This document shows, one piece after another, positions 27,667 to 36,814 of a DNA stretch of 64,000 bases. This stretch comes from Sulfuricella denitrificans (GTDB taxonomy: Bacteria > Pseudomonadota > Gammaproteobacteria > Burkholderiales > Sulfuricellaceae): NCBI GenBank assembly GCA_002632355.1, contig NSJJ01000006.1:119269-183268 (forward strand). Direction: 5' to 3'. Every line of letters begins with the position of its first letter. Position 1 is the stretch's first letter. A program made the position numbers and the translations under genes. The notes beneath the pieces are model-generated. The model was not told the DNA's origin. It was given only the letters and a program-made list of their open reading frames with translations, and searched no databases.

Positions 27667-28235
27667 GACGTCACCTCGGTGTCCTTTTCTTCTTCACTGA
27701 TGGGATATACCGGATATTTCCATTTCCAGCCCCCCAGCCCTTCATCCACTGTCTCCATGGTAATGCAATCCACCGGGCAGGGTGGCAGGCAAAGCTCGCA
27801 ACCGGTGCACTCCGAGGCAATGATGGTATGCATCTGCTTCGCCGCGCCGGCGATGGCATCCACCGGGCAGGCCTGGAGGCATAATGTGCAGCCAATGCAG
27901 GTTTGTTCATCGATCAGTGCAACCTGCTTTGGCTTAGGGAGTGCAGCATCTGCCGCAAGTGGTTGCGGATCGACACCCAGCAGGTCGGCAAGGCGCAGCA
28001 TGACGGCTTCGCCACCCGGCGCACAAAGATTGATCGCCGAATTTCCTGCGCTGATGGCTTCCGCATAGGGTTTGCAGCCGGGGTAACCACACTGGCCGCA
28101 CTGGATCTGCGGCAAAATTGCGTCCACCTTCTCCACCAGGGGATTGCCTTCCACCCTGAATTTCAGGGAAGCAAAGCCAAGCACCGCACCCAGGACCACG
28201 GCCAGACCAATCATTACCAGAAGTGCGTTCAACAT
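27663..28235 (-). CDS. rnfB: Rnf/Rsx electron transport complex subunit B
   Basis: The 190-residue iron-sulfur subunit has an N-terminal membrane helix ([20 protein letters not shown]), the four-cysteine motif [16 protein letters not shown], and a double ferredoxin domain ([12 protein letters not shown] and [12 protein letters not shown]). It passes electrons from ferredoxin to the membrane core. It lies 5 nt after rnfA and overlaps rnfC by 4 nt. Its short C-terminal extension is ordinary. Confidence 0.94.
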   Translation of the reverse strand: MLNALLVMIGLAVVLGAVLGFASLKFRVEGNPLVEKVDAILPQIQCGQCGYPGCKPYAEAISAGNSAINLCAPGGEAVMLRLADLLGVDPQPLAADAALPKPKQVALIDEQTCIGCTLCLQACPVDAIAGAAKQMHTIIASECTGCELCLPPCPVDCITMETVDEGLGGWKWKYPVYPISEEEKDTEVTS

Positions 28236-28240
28236 GTAGG

Positions 28241-28816
28241 CTACTTGACCAGTCCGGAGAATCCCATCGACGCAATGCTCATCAGCCCTGCAGTCACCAT
28301 GGCAATGGCTGAGCCCTTGAAGGGAAGCGGCACATCCGCGCCTTCCAGACGCTCGCGCATGGCGGAGAAGGTAATCAGCACCAGAGCAAAACCGATTGCA
28401 CCGCCAAATCCGAAAAACAGGGATTCGATGAAATTATGGTTTTCCTGCACATTGAGCAACGGAATGCCCAGTACAGCACAGTTGGTGGTAATCAACGGCA
28501 GATAAATACCCAGTACCTGATAGAGCACCGGGCTGGTTTTGTGAATGAACATTTCAGTGAATTGCACAATACTGGCTATCACAATGATGAACGACAGGGT
28601 ACGCAGGTAGATCAGATCTGGCCCGAGCAGATACTGGTTGATCAGGTAACTGGCGCCAGATGCCAGGGTGAGCACAAAAGCCGTGGCCATACCCATTCCG
28701 ATCGCAGCTTCCAGTTTCTTGGAGACACCCATGAATGGACACAGGCCGAGTACTTTGGCGAGCACAATGTTGTTCACGAACACCGTGCCGATCAGGATCA
28801 GAAAATAGTTTTCCAT
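28241..28816 (-). CDS. rnfA: Rnf/Rsx electron transport complex subunit A
   Basis: A 191-residue membrane subunit with six helices; [30 protein letters not shown] is the hallmark N-terminus (given here in part: [17 protein letters not shown]), and the second cysteine lies in [15 protein letters not shown] chose ATG 28816, which matches the family start; the frame continues upstream to 28882 without homology. It is the first gene of rnfABCDGE. No strong ribosome binding site is visible before it. A palindromic site lies about 105 nt upstream. Confidence 0.93.
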   Translation of the reverse strand: MENYFLILIGTVFVNNIVLAKVLGLCPFMGVSKKLEAAIGMGMATAFVLTLASGASYLINQYLLGPDLIYLRTLSFIIVIASIVQFTEMFIHKTSPVLYQVLGIYLPLITTNCAVLGIPLLNVQENHNFIESLFFGFGGAIGFALVLITFSAMRERLEGADVPLPFKGSAIAMVTAGLMSIASMGFSGLVK

Positions 28817-28920
28817 TGGGGATATATTCAGGGTGAAGCAATAGCCGGGATTATCTTCCTCACCACCACATGTTGCAACCACTACACCAGCACGGACATC
28901 CGCACATTCAGGACTCAGCG

Positions 28921-28943
28921 TGTCTTATAACTTATATAAGACA
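28921..28943. promoter_or_regulatory. Palindromic operator-like site upstream of rnfA
   Basis: TGTCTTATA (28921-28929) and TATAAGACA (28935-28943) are perfect inverted 9-mers separated by 5 nt, and an inner CTTATATAAG overlaps them. AT-rich palindromes of this TCTTATATAAGA type are bound by GntR-family regulators. It lies between rnfA and the gene at 28994, both on the minus strand, so it most likely acts on rnf. Confidence 0.5.
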
Positions 28944-28993
28944 TACATGTCAATAATCATGCTGCCCGGGCAGATTTATCAATAATTCAATAA

Positions 28994-29416
28994 TCAGGAA
29001 AACAGGGATTGCCACCAGCGCTTGCGGCCGGCGGGAACGATGTTATGGGGATGTAATTCGGTTGGGGGCAGGATGCTCATCACCCAGCCCGGAAGGGGTG
29101 GCGGGTTCTTGCCTGACCCGCAGGACGAACCGAGATTATTGGGATCGAAGATCTTGATCAGCGAGGGATGCTCCAGATTGTCAGCATAGACAATGGCGCA
29201 ATAATCTTCCTTGTGATCGCGACGCAGCAGGGCGTCGATTTCTGGAATGAAGCGGCTCACTGCTTCGCCTGAAGCAGGTTCAAGGGGTACCGGCTCACCG
29301 ATGGCATAGAGATACCAGCCCGCCTCCCTGTCTACCTTGCCCCAGAAGTCGGTCAACTGGTTCCACGACATGAGGCTGTAAAAAGTACCCAGAAAGGCAG
29401 TCTTGAAATCCGACAT
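28994..29416 (-). CDS. Conserved hypothetical protein
   Basis: A 140-residue cytoplasmic protein without recognised motif. It starts MSDFKTAFLGTFYSL and contains many tryptophans and a GSSCGSGKNPPPLPGW loop; the C-terminus is basic (GRKRWWQSLF). The sequence style (acidic core, YAIGEPVPLEP, proline-rich tail) resembles small uncharacterised proteins of betaproteobacteria encoded near dksA, but I cannot name a family. It lies 88 nt downstream of dksA on the same strand. Confidence 0.65.
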   Translation of the reverse strand: MSDFKTAFLGTFYSLMSWNQLTDFWGKVDREAGWYLYAIGEPVPLEPASGEAVSRFIPEIDALLRRDHKEDYCAIVYADNLEHPSLIKIFDPNNLGSSCGSGKNPPPLPGWVMSILPPTELHPHNIVPAGRKRWWQSLFS

Positions 29417-29504
29417 AGAAGGGACTCGTCTTGGGGATGCTGAAGAATGCTGAGAATCAATGGCCGGTTGTGCTCAATTCAAGTGAGCACAACCGATAAG
29501 CAGA

Positions 29505-29927
29505 TTATTTGGCTACTTGTTTTTCACGCAGTTCATCAAGCGTCTTGCAATCGATGCACAGCGTTGCGGTAGGGCGTGCCTCTAGACGTTTCAGGCCAAT
29601 CTCCACCCCGCAGCCGTCACAGTAACCATATTCTTCGGCTTCGATCTTGCCGATGGTTTCATCAATTTTCTTGATCAGCTTGCGTTCGCGATCGCGGTTA
29701 CGCAGTTCCAGCGCCATGTCGGATTCCTGGCTGGCACGGTCATTGGGATCTGCAAACAGAGTCGCTTCATCCTGCATGGTATGCACGGTGCGATCAATAT
29801 CCTGGCTCAGCTCGGCTTTCCAGTCCTCGAGAATTTTGCGAAAATGGGCGAGTTGATCGGAATTCATATACTCTTCGCCTTTTTTCGGCTCATATGGGGT
29901 GAACTGCTTGTGTAATTCTGCGGACAT
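29505..29927 (-). CDS. dksA: RNA polymerase-binding transcription factor DksA
   Basis: The 140-residue protein has the DksA coiled coil with acidic tip region (FADPNDRASQESDMALELR) and the C-terminal zinc finger CDGCGVEIGLKRLEARPTATLC...C, where four cysteines bind zinc. DksA enters the RNA polymerase secondary channel and helps ppGpp adjust transcription of stable RNA and amino-acid genes. The length is near that of E. coli DksA (151). It faces the HAD gene divergently across about 100 nt. Confidence 0.93.
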   Translation of the reverse strand: MSAELHKQFTPYEPKKGEEYMNSDQLAHFRKILEDWKAELSQDIDRTVHTMQDEATLFADPNDRASQESDMALELRNRDRERKLIKKIDETIGKIEAEEYGYCDGCGVEIGLKRLEARPTATLCIDCKTLDELREKQVAK

Positions 29928-30028
29928 ATGCGTTCTACTCTTCTCTTCAGGTTTAAGGCAAAACCGCTTTAATAGCAGATAATTTTACTTACCGCAAGTT
30001 TAGACAACACTCGACAGGGAGCAACAAA

Positions 30029-30790
30029 TTGGCTTTACAGGCTTTGATTTTTGACGTGGACGGGACGCTCGCCGATACCGAACGCGATGGCCATCGCGTG
30101 GCATTCAACCTGGCTTTTCGTGAATCCGGGCTGGACTGGGACTGGGATGTGGAACTCTATGGCAAATTGCTGACCGTCACGGGCGGCAAGGAGCGCATCC
30201 GCTATTACGTTGAGTATTTCCTGAAAGACTACGTCATGCCTGCTAACTTCGACGACATGGTCGCCAGCCTGCACAAGACCAAGACCCGGCACTACACCGA
30301 GATGCTCAGTGGCGGCCTCATTCCCATGCGTCCCGGCGTCAGGCGCCTGCTTGAAGAGGCGCGGCAAAGCGGGCTGCGCATGGCCATTGCCACCACCACC
30401 ACACCCGATAATGTAACGGCGCTGCTCAAATACAGTCTGGCAGAGGACGCCGCAGACTGGTTCGAAGTCATCGCAGCCGGCGACATCGTGCCCGCCAAGA
30501 AGCCGGCCCCCGACATCTATCTCTGGGCAATGAAAAAGATGAACCTCGACCCGGCAGACTGCCTGGCCTTTGAAGATTCGGAGAATGGGCTGAAATCCAG
30601 CCTGGGCGCTGGACTGAAAACGCTGGTCACCATCAACGACTATACTGCCGACCACGATTTCGAAGGTGCACTGGCCGTACTCAGCGACCTGGGAGAACCC
30701 GGCAATGCCTGCCAGGTCTTCAGCGGCGACATGCGCGGACGCGGCTACGTGGATGTGCCACTGCTCAGGCAATGGCACGAAAAAGCCTGA
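30029..30790 (+). CDS. CbbY-type HAD hydrolase, TTG start
   Basis: The 253-residue protein begins ALIFDVDGTLADTE, HAD motif I with the nucleophile and general acid, followed by the alpha-helical cap. IATTTTPDNV is motif II, PAKKPAPD supplies the lysine, and FEDSENGL supplies motif IV. This resembles CbbY, a phosphatase of xylulose-1,5-bisphosphate linked to Rubisco in autotrophs, but the family is also found without Rubisco. The start is TTG at 30029, preceded by AGGGAG at good distance; no ATG is nearby. It converges on bcp with no gap. Confidence 0.82.
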   Translation: MALQALIFDVDGTLADTERDGHRVAFNLAFRESGLDWDWDVELYGKLLTVTGGKERIRYYVEYFLKDYVMPANFDDMVASLHKTKTRHYTEMLSGGLIPMRPGVRRLLEEARQSGLRMAIATTTTPDNVTALLKYSLAEDAADWFEVIAAGDIVPAKKPAPDIYLWAMKKMNLDPADCLAFEDSENGLKSSLGAGLKTLVTINDYTADHDFEGALAVLSDLGEPGNACQVFSGDMRGRGYVDVPLLRQWHEKA

Positions 30791-31246
30791 TCAGAGCGTC
30801 TTCACAAACTCCAGCACTTCCTGGGCGTGGCCGGGTACCTTTACCCCGCGCCACTCCCGGCGCACCACGCCAGCCCCATCGAGCACAAAGGTACTGCGTT
30901 CGATGCCGCGTACCTGCTTGCCATACATATTCTTCATCTTGATCACGCCAAACAGTGTACAGGCGGCTTCCTCGCTATCGCTCAACAGCTCGAACGGCAG
31001 TTCCTGTTTGGCCTTGAAGTTCTGGTGGGATTTCAGGCTGTCACGCGAGATGCCGAAAATCTCGCAGCCTGCCGCCTGAAACTGCGCATACAGATCGCGG
31101 AACTGCTGCGCTTCGGTGGTACAACCCGGAGTGGAATCTCTGGGGTAGAAATACAGCACCACTTTCCTGCCACGCAAGGCACTCAGCTGAAATGGCTTGT
31201 CGCCGGTCACCGCCACTTCAAAATCACTCACAACCTGATTCATCAT
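30791..31246 (-). CDS. bcp: Thioredoxin-dependent peroxiredoxin (BCP family)
   Basis: A 151-residue peroxiredoxin that reduces hydroperoxides. YPRDSTPGCTTEAQQFRD contains the peroxidatic cysteine C42. The resolving cysteine five residues later in E. coli Bcp is absent (position 47 is glutamine), so this member may be a 1-Cys enzyme or use another cysteine such as C61-region residues. The rest (FELLSDSEEAACTLFGV, ERSTFVLDGAGVV) is typical. It overlaps the stop of the arnD-like gene by 4 nt on the same strand. Confidence 0.9.
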   Translation of the reverse strand: MMNQVVSDFEVAVTGDKPFQLSALRGRKVVLYFYPRDSTPGCTTEAQQFRDLYAQFQAAGCEIFGISRDSLKSHQNFKAKQELPFELLSDSEEAACTLFGVIKMKNMYGKQVRGIERSTFVLDGAGVVRREWRGVKVPGHAQEVLEFVKTL

Positions 31247-32169
31247 GCTTCACCCCCAAGAGGTAAGAACTTCGGCCCCTGCAGGGCCAGATCGCCGGAG
31301 CGCCCCGGGATTTCCCCGAAAATCATTTCATGGCGCGGCAACCGGCTCACATCCAGGTCCGCAAAATACTGCGCCATCGAGACCAGCTCGTAGCCCTGGG
31401 TCTGCCAGCCTGCCAGCAGTTGCTCGAAAACGCCAGCCAGTTTCATGCCCTCCATCTCGGCATGCAGGGTATAGACATGACCGGTCGGGAGCGAGGTTTC
31501 GCTGAGCCCGAGCAGATGCCGGGCCACATTTTCAACGCAGATGTCATCTACACCGAGTAATTCATCCAGCGTCGGCAGGGTGGTCGGCAACTGTGGGCAA
31601 TTGATCAGTTCGGCGCGATAAACCGGCACGAAGGGTTCGCTGCCGCGCGTATCTGAACCATATTCAAAGCCCAGTTGCTGTTCCAGACGCAAGGCGTGGC
31701 GGTTCATCTGCCAGCCTGCCGCGCCATGCGTTCTGGCGGGCTCGCCAAAAATCTGTTCGAACTGGGTGCAGGCGCGCTGCATCTCTCGCGCAGTCCACCC
31801 GGCGTTTTTGCCGGCCACATTATCCTGCCAGTAGACGTGGTCGTAGCAATGGATACCCACCTCGAACCCCGCATCGCGCACCTGGCGCATGGTGTCAGCA
31901 CAGCGCTTGCCAATATGCGGCCCCGGCAGCAGCGTGCCGTACATCAGGGTCTTGAGCCCGTAATGCTCGCGCACCGAGGTACGCGAAACTTTCTTCATGA
32001 AGCCGGGACGAAATACGCGCTTGATGGCGCGTCCGGTATGATCAGGACCGAGGCTGAAAAGAAAAGTGGCCTGGGCATGATACTTCTGCAACAGTTCAAG
32101 CAGCCGTGGCACGCCCTCGCGGGTGCCACGGTAAGTGTCGACATCGATCTTGAGGGCTAGTTTTTTCAT
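31243..32169 (-). CDS. ArnD-like polysaccharide deacetylase
   Basis: The protein of 308 residues from ATG 32169 closely follows ArnD, which deformylates 4-deoxy-4-formamido-L-arabinose-phosphoundecaprenol in lipid A modification. Matches include LKIDVDTYRGTREGVPRLL (metal-binding aspartates), EVGIHCYDHVYWQ (HxxxxH-type metal ligands), AAGWQMN and YTLHAEMEG. No other arn gene lies in the window, so the true substrate may be another undecaprenyl-linked or formyl sugar. The frame extends to 32214 but the MKKLALKID start matches the family. It overlaps bcp by 4 nt. Confidence 0.82.
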   Translation of the reverse strand: MKKLALKIDVDTYRGTREGVPRLLELLQKYHAQATFLFSLGPDHTGRAIKRVFRPGFMKKVSRTSVREHYGLKTLMYGTLLPGPHIGKRCADTMRQVRDAGFEVGIHCYDHVYWQDNVAGKNAGWTAREMQRACTQFEQIFGEPARTHGAAGWQMNRHALRLEQQLGFEYGSDTRGSEPFVPVYRAELINCPQLPTTLPTLDELLGVDDICVENVARHLLGLSETSLPTGHVYTLHAEMEGMKLAGVFEQLLAGWQTQGYELVSMAQYFADLDVSRLPRHEMIFGEIPGRSGDLALQGPKFLPLGGEA

Positions 32170-32288
32170 CGGGAATTCGTGGCGAGAAAGGCGGCCGCAT
32201 GCCATTTCAGGCATGCTTCCAGGTTTGCAGCATGGCCCTGACGCGCGACGACAGGAAACGTCACGACAAGATCAAGGACGGGAAAGAC

Positions 32289-32492
32289 TCAATGATGACG
32301 GCGGACTTCGCCTTTCAGCTTGTAAAGCGTACCGCAGTAAGGGCACAGCGCCTCGCCCTTTTCCTCCAGCGGCAGGAATACGCGGGGATGGCTATTCCAC
32401 AAGCTCATCCCAGGCATGGGGCAATGCAGCGGCAGGTCTTCTTCGGTCACTTCGATATAGCGTTGGGTACTATCGGCCAGATTGTGTTCCAT
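32289..32492 (-). CDS. Small zinc-finger domain protein (zf-CHCC type)
   Basis: A 67-residue protein with one zinc-binding pattern, LHCPMPGMSLWNSHPRVFLP then CPYCGTLYKL, ending in a basic tail. This C-X(n)-H-C-X2-C arrangement is the zf-CHCC domain also found in the mitochondrial complex I subunit NDUFS6. ATG 32492 overlaps the end of ilvE; a longer frame to 32555 has no support. It is almost always found directly after ilvE in betaproteobacteria, which supports the call. Confidence 0.8.
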   Translation of the reverse strand: MEHNLADSTQRYIEVTEEDLPLHCPMPGMSLWNSHPRVFLPLEEKGEALCPYCGTLYKLKGEVRRHH

Positions 32493-32503
32493 GGAACGCG
32501 TCC

Positions 32504-33424
32504 TTAAACGAGAGTGAGCCAGTCCGAATGCTGAGCCGATTTTCCGGTCACGCAATCGAAATACATGCTTTGCAGGCGGGTAGTAATCGGGCCGCGATCG
32601 CCGTTGCCAATGGCACGGTTATCCAGCTCGCGAATCGGCGTGACTTCCGCCGCCGTACCGGTAAAGAAAGCTTCGTCCGCGCTGTAGACCTCATCGCGGG
32701 TAATACGCTTCTCGATCACCTGCAAGCCGATTTCCGCCGCCAGCTGGATGATGGTGTCGCGCGTGATGCCTTCCAGCGCGCTGGTCAGATCAGGCGTATA
32801 GAGCTTGCCATTGCGAATGATAAAGATATTCTCGCCCGAGCCTTCGGCGACGAAACCGTCCACATCCAGCAACAATGCTTCCTGGTAGCCGTCATGCTCG
32901 GCCTCGCGATGCGCCATGATGGAATTCATGTAGTTGCCGTTGGCCTTGGCCTTGCACATGGTGACGTTGACATGATGACGGCTGAACGATGATGTCTTGA
33001 CCCGAATACCGTGCTCCAGCGCCTCGGCACCCAGATAGGCGCCCCACGGCCAGGCGGCGACGATGACATGGGTAGAGAGTGTCTTGGCCGAGATGCCCAT
33101 GGCTTCCGCCCCGTAAAACGCCATTGGACGCAGGTAGCCGGATTCAAGCTTGTTGTCGCGTACGGCAGCCAGCTGCGCCTGGGAAATGGTTTCCTTGTCG
33201 AACGGCATCTTCATGCCGAGAATGTGCGCCGAGCGGAACAGGCGGTCAGTATGTTCCTTGAGGCGGAAAATCGCCGTGCCCTTGTCAGTCTTGTAAGCGC
33301 GCACGCCTTCAAAAACGCCCATGCCGTAGTGCAGGGTGTGGGTCAGGACATGGGTGGTGGCGTCGCGCCAGTTCACCATCTTGCCGTCGTACCAGATCAG
33401 GCCGTCGCGGTCGGACATAGACAT
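32504..33424 (-). CDS. ilvE: Branched-chain amino acid aminotransferase
   Basis: A class IV (fold type IV) aminotransferase of 306 residues catalysing the last step of valine, leucine and isoleucine synthesis. Family motifs are intact: LHYGMGVFEGVRAY, CKAKANGNYMNS with the PLP lysine, EALLLDVDGFVAEGSGENIF and GITRDTII. CTCCGGAGAG precedes the ATG. It is divergent from the cyclase gene with a 77-nt gap and is followed on its own strand by the zinc-finger gene. Confidence 0.94.
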   Translation of the reverse strand: MSMSDRDGLIWYDGKMVNWRDATTHVLTHTLHYGMGVFEGVRAYKTDKGTAIFRLKEHTDRLFRSAHILGMKMPFDKETISQAQLAAVRDNKLESGYLRPMAFYGAEAMGISAKTLSTHVIVAAWPWGAYLGAEALEHGIRVKTSSFSRHHVNVTMCKAKANGNYMNSIMAHREAEHDGYQEALLLDVDGFVAEGSGENIFIIRNGKLYTPDLTSALEGITRDTIIQLAAEIGLQVIEKRITRDEVYSADEAFFTGTAAEVTPIRELDNRAIGNGDRGPITTRLQSMYFDCVTGKSAQHSDWLTLV

Positions 33425-33501
33425 CGTAAACTCTCCGGAGAATGCTTTAATAAAAGGGAAAATTGTAGCTTAAATTTGACTGCTTGAGATAAGCACCCCA
33501 C

Positions 33502-35382
33502 TTGAATTTGCCGTTATTTCGCTTTTCAAACAGAATGTGGATCATGCGCCGTTTACCCAATTCGACTATCGTGCTGCTCGCGCTTGCCTTCGCCCTGATT
33601 GCAAGCATCGAACTTTCTGCCCTGCATTTGCTGCTGCCGCTGGAAAACAGGGTTTCCGATTATTTTGTCAGAACGCAAGCACTGACGCAGAAAGCCGATC
33701 CGGATATCGTGATTGTGGATATCGATGAAAAAAGTCTTGCCAGCATGGCCGAATCCGCCGGCAGCTGGCCCTGGCCACGTTCCGTCCACGGCGAACTGGT
33801 AGAAGCCATCGAACGACAGCAGCCGAAAGCGATTGTGTTCGACATCCTGTTTACCGATCCGGACATTTACCGCCCGGAGAGCGATGCTTATTTCAATGCA
33901 GCAGTGGCGAAGTATCGCAACATTTACTTTCCCATGATCCGGCTCGATCCGGCCGGCGACAAGAAAGGCATGCCCATCGCAGAGATTGCCTCGCTGATGG
34001 GTCTGGAAGCAATGCCCGATGCCGTTCCGGATGCCAGAATTGCACTGGCCCCGCCACAGGCAATCACCACCGGCAGCTGGCGGCTTGGCACCATCAATTA
34101 CGATGAAGACAGCGACGGCATCGGCCGCAACTATCATATCTACCTGCCGGCTTCGGGCTGGCGTATCCCTTCCCTGCCGACCCGGCTGGCCAGGGATATG
34201 GGATTTGACGTACCACACACCGGCAAGATTATTCTCGGCTGGCGCGGCGGTACGCTTTCGCATCCGCATATTTCCTATGCCGACCTGTATCTCGATGCCA
34301 GCCGCAAGACACCGCTTCGCTCACCACAGGAACTGAAAAACAAGATCGTCATTATCGGCGCCTCCGCCTCTGGCCTGCACGATATCCGTTCGACCCCGAT
34401 CAGCAGCCTGCATCCGGCACAGGAAATCCTGGCAACGGCTATCGACAATCTGAAAAACAAAAGCTATTTCCATGCCGCCCAACCCTATTTTGCGCTAGCA
34501 CTTGCACTTTCTTTGATCGCATTGCTGTTGCTGCTTTTTATCCGCTTCCACCAGACCCTGCGCATCGGTGCAGCGCTGCTGGTCATTACCGCGATGCTGC
34601 TGGGGGCAAGCTATTTCGCCGTCAACCTGCGCTGGCTGGTACCGGTATTTCTGCCGCTGCTGTTTGCCTGGTCTTTCTACTTTGCAGCGGCACTGCATGA
34701 GTACCTGAGGGAACGCAAGGCACGAGAACAGACCGTGCAGATGTTTAATCGCTTCCTCGACCCCCGCGTGGTGCATGAACTGATGGACCAGGGCCAGACG
34801 GCGCAAAGCATGAGCGGAAAAACCCAGACCGTGAGTGTGTTGTTTTCGGATATCCGCAACTTCACCACCTATTCCGAAAAACACAGCGCGGAGCAGGTGG
34901 TGGCCATGCTGAACCGTTATTTCAGCCTGCAGGTCGAGGTTATCTTTCGCCACGGCGGCACCCTGGACAAATTCATCGGCGACGCCATCATGGCATTCTG
35001 GGGCGCGCCCGCCGCCGACCCGGACCATGCTGCCAACGCCGTGGCTGCGGCGCTGGAAATGGCGCAGCGCCTGGAAGAATTCAAGCATGAACTGGGCGAT
35101 GCCGGGGCGGCTTTCGATGTCGGCATCGGTATCCACAGCGGCCCGGCGGTCGTCGGCTTCATCGGTTCCGAACGGCGTCAGGATTACACGGCTATTGGCG
35201 ACACGGTCAACCTGTCGAGCAGAATAGAAGGACAAACCAAGGGCGTAGCGCGTATTCTGGTGTCAGAAGAAACCTGCAGCTTATGTGCGGATAAGTTTGA
35301 CTTTATTGACCATGGATTTTATAAAGTCAAAGGACGCACCCAGGAAACGCATCTGTTTGAACCACGGAGGAAAACGGCATGA
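33502..35382 (+). CDS. CHASE2 membrane adenylate cyclase
   Basis: The 626-residue protein has an N-terminal signal anchor, an extracytoplasmic CHASE2 sensor domain (about residues 55-330), three membrane helices near residues 330-400 and a class III cyclase domain. Metal-binding aspartates are D450 (LFSDIRNF) and D494 (FIGDAIM). Lys491 in LDKFIGD and Asp561 in QDYTAIGDTVN are the residues that usually select ATP, so I favour cAMP over cGMP as product. The GDTVNLSSR helix is conserved. It overlaps the next gene by 4 nt, and genes for a phosphodiesterase-like protein and a cyclic-nucleotide-binding protein follow, suggesting one signalling unit. Confidence 0.9.
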   Translation: MNLPLFRFSNRMWIMRRLPNSTIVLLALAFALIASIELSALHLLLPLENRVSDYFVRTQALTQKADPDIVIVDIDEKSLASMAESAGSWPWPRSVHGELVEAIERQQPKAIVFDILFTDPDIYRPESDAYFNAAVAKYRNIYFPMIRLDPAGDKKGMPIAEIASLMGLEAMPDAVPDARIALAPPQAITTGSWRLGTINYDEDSDGIGRNYHIYLPASGWRIPSLPTRLARDMGFDVPHTGKIILGWRGGTLSHPHISYADLYLDASRKTPLRSPQELKNKIVIIGASASGLHDIRSTPISSLHPAQEILATAIDNLKNKSYFHAAQPYFALALALSLIALLLLLFIRFHQTLRIGAALLVITAMLLGASYFAVNLRWLVPVFLPLLFAWSFYFAAALHEYLRERKAREQTVQMFNRFLDPRVVHELMDQGQTAQSMSGKTQTVSVLFSDIRNFTTYSEKHSAEQVVAMLNRYFSLQVEVIFRHGGTLDKFIGDAIMAFWGAPAADPDHAANAVAAALEMAQRLEEFKHELGDAGAAFDVGIGIHSGPAVVGFIGSERRQDYTAIGDTVNLSSRIEGQTKGVARILVSEETCSLCADKFDFIDHGFYKVKGRTQETHLFEPRRKTA

Positions 35383-35945
35383 AATTGCCTGTTACATTAT
35401 TCGTGCTCTGTTTCGCATGCAGCCTGTCTGCAGCAGCCGAGACAGGAACTACCGTCAAGGACACCGAGCTCAAGAAGGAGCCCTTCATCGATGCGGCCAC
35501 CCTGGCCACCCTGCCGGGCCAGACCACGGTGGAAATTCTCAAGCGCCAAGGCGGCTGGACCCAGGTCAAACCGCCCACGGCGGACAAAGGCTGGGTGCGC
35601 ATGCTGAATCTGCGCCTGGGCGACGGAAAACCCAGACAGGAAGGCTCAGGATCAGGTATTGGCGCACTTTTCAATGTGGCGCGCAGCGGTAGTAGCGGCA
35701 CGACCGTCACCACCGGTGTCAGAGGCCTGGATATCACCAAGGACACCTTGCAGAATGCCAGCCCAAACCCGGGCGAACTCAAACGCATGCATGGCTTCAG
35801 CGTGAGCAAGGCCGAAGCGCTTAAACTTGCGGGCAGCGCCAAACTGCACAAACAGTCGGTGGAATATGTCGAACCCGGGGCGGTTAGACCTTCCGGAAAT
35901 GCCTCATCCAGCGACGCACCCGCTTCTTCCTGGGGGAACAACTGA
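35379..35945 (+). CDS. Secreted bacterial SH3 domain protein
   Basis: A 188-residue protein with a clear signal peptide (LPVTLFVLCFACSLSAAAE). A bacterial SH3-like domain follows (TLATLPGQTTVEILKRQGGW, TADKGWVRML), then a glycine/serine-rich linker and a conserved tail (RGLDITKDTLQNASPNPGEL). Such proteins sit in the periplasm and may bind peptidoglycan. It overlaps both neighbours by 1-4 nt, so it is translated together with the cyclase and the M48 protease. Its exact function is unknown. Confidence 0.78.
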   Translation: MKLPVTLFVLCFACSLSAAAETGTTVKDTELKKEPFIDAATLATLPGQTTVEILKRQGGWTQVKPPTADKGWVRMLNLRLGDGKPRQEGSGSGIGALFNVARSGSSGTTVTTGVRGLDITKDTLQNASPNPGELKRMHGFSVSKAEALKLAGSAKLHKQSVEYVEPGAVRPSGNASSSDAPASSWGNN

Positions 35946-36814
35946 TGAAACGGATCTATCGGCAATTGACGGCACTGGCCCTGGGCACCATGCTGGCGAG
36001 CCAGGCCTGGGCATTTGGCGGCTTCAATCTGGATCTCAACAAGATCATCAGCGCAGGGAAAAACCTGTCAGAAGCTTCCAAGGAGATCAGCGAACCCGAG
36101 GAAATTTCCATCGGCGAAGGCATGGCCTCCGTTCTGCTGGGCGCCGCCCCCCTGCTGAAAAACGATGCGATACAGACCTATATCAACCAGGTTGGGCGCT
36201 ATCTGAGCCTGCAGACCGAACGCCCCGACCTGCCCTGGCATTTCGGCGTGCTGGATTCTGTTAGCGTGAATGCCTTCGCCACCCCCGGCGGGCATATCTT
36301 TGTTACCAGTGGGTTATTGAAGAAAATGCATAGCGAAGCCGAACTTGCCGGCGTGCTGTCACACGAGATCGCCCACGTGCTGCGCAAGCATCATCTCGCA
36401 GCCATGAAGAAGGCAGGCGGCATGGGTTTCCTTACCGACGTGGCGAGCATTGCGGTAGACCAGAAGGGCGGAGGCGGCTATGCCGGCAAGGAACTGAGCA
36501 AAAATCTGATCAGCGGCATGAAGGAAATCCTGGTGCGGGGTCTCGACAAGGATGATGAATACGAGGCCGATCGCATGGGTATCGTCATCGCAACCCGCTC
36601 GGGTTATGACCCATATGGCCTGCCCGCCGTATTGCAGACGCTGGACGGCTTGTCCGGTACCAGTGATGTATCGCTGCTGTTTTCCACCCACCCAGCCCCG
36701 GCGAGCCGCCTTGACACCCTCTCCGGCCTGATGCAATCGAAATTTGATCATTATCAGGGGCAAAGCGTGAGCGACCGCTTCCGCCGTCTGGTTCCGAACG
36801 GCGGCAACAACTGA
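35945..36814 (+). CDS. Periplasmic M48 family metalloprotease
   Basis: The 289-residue product has a signal peptide (LTALALGTMLASQAWA) and the zinc motif HEIAHVLRKHH (H140, E141, H144), with the third ligand in DEYEADRMGI. HPAPASRLDTL near the C-terminus is typical of the periplasmic M48 branch that includes BepA/YfgC and LoiP. These proteases act in outer-membrane protein quality control. It has no TPR tail, unlike BepA. It overlaps the SH3 gene and the MBL gene by one base each. Confidence 0.88.
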   Translation: MKRIYRQLTALALGTMLASQAWAFGGFNLDLNKIISAGKNLSEASKEISEPEEISIGEGMASVLLGAAPLLKNDAIQTYINQVGRYLSLQTERPDLPWHFGVLDSVSVNAFATPGGHIFVTSGLLKKMHSEAELAGVLSHEIAHVLRKHHLAAMKKAGGMGFLTDVASIAVDQKGGGGYAGKELSKNLISGMKEILVRGLDKDDEYEADRMGIVIATRSGYDPYGLPAVLQTLDGLSGTSDVSLLFSTHPAPASRLDTLSGLMQSKFDHYQGQSVSDRFRRLVPNGGNN

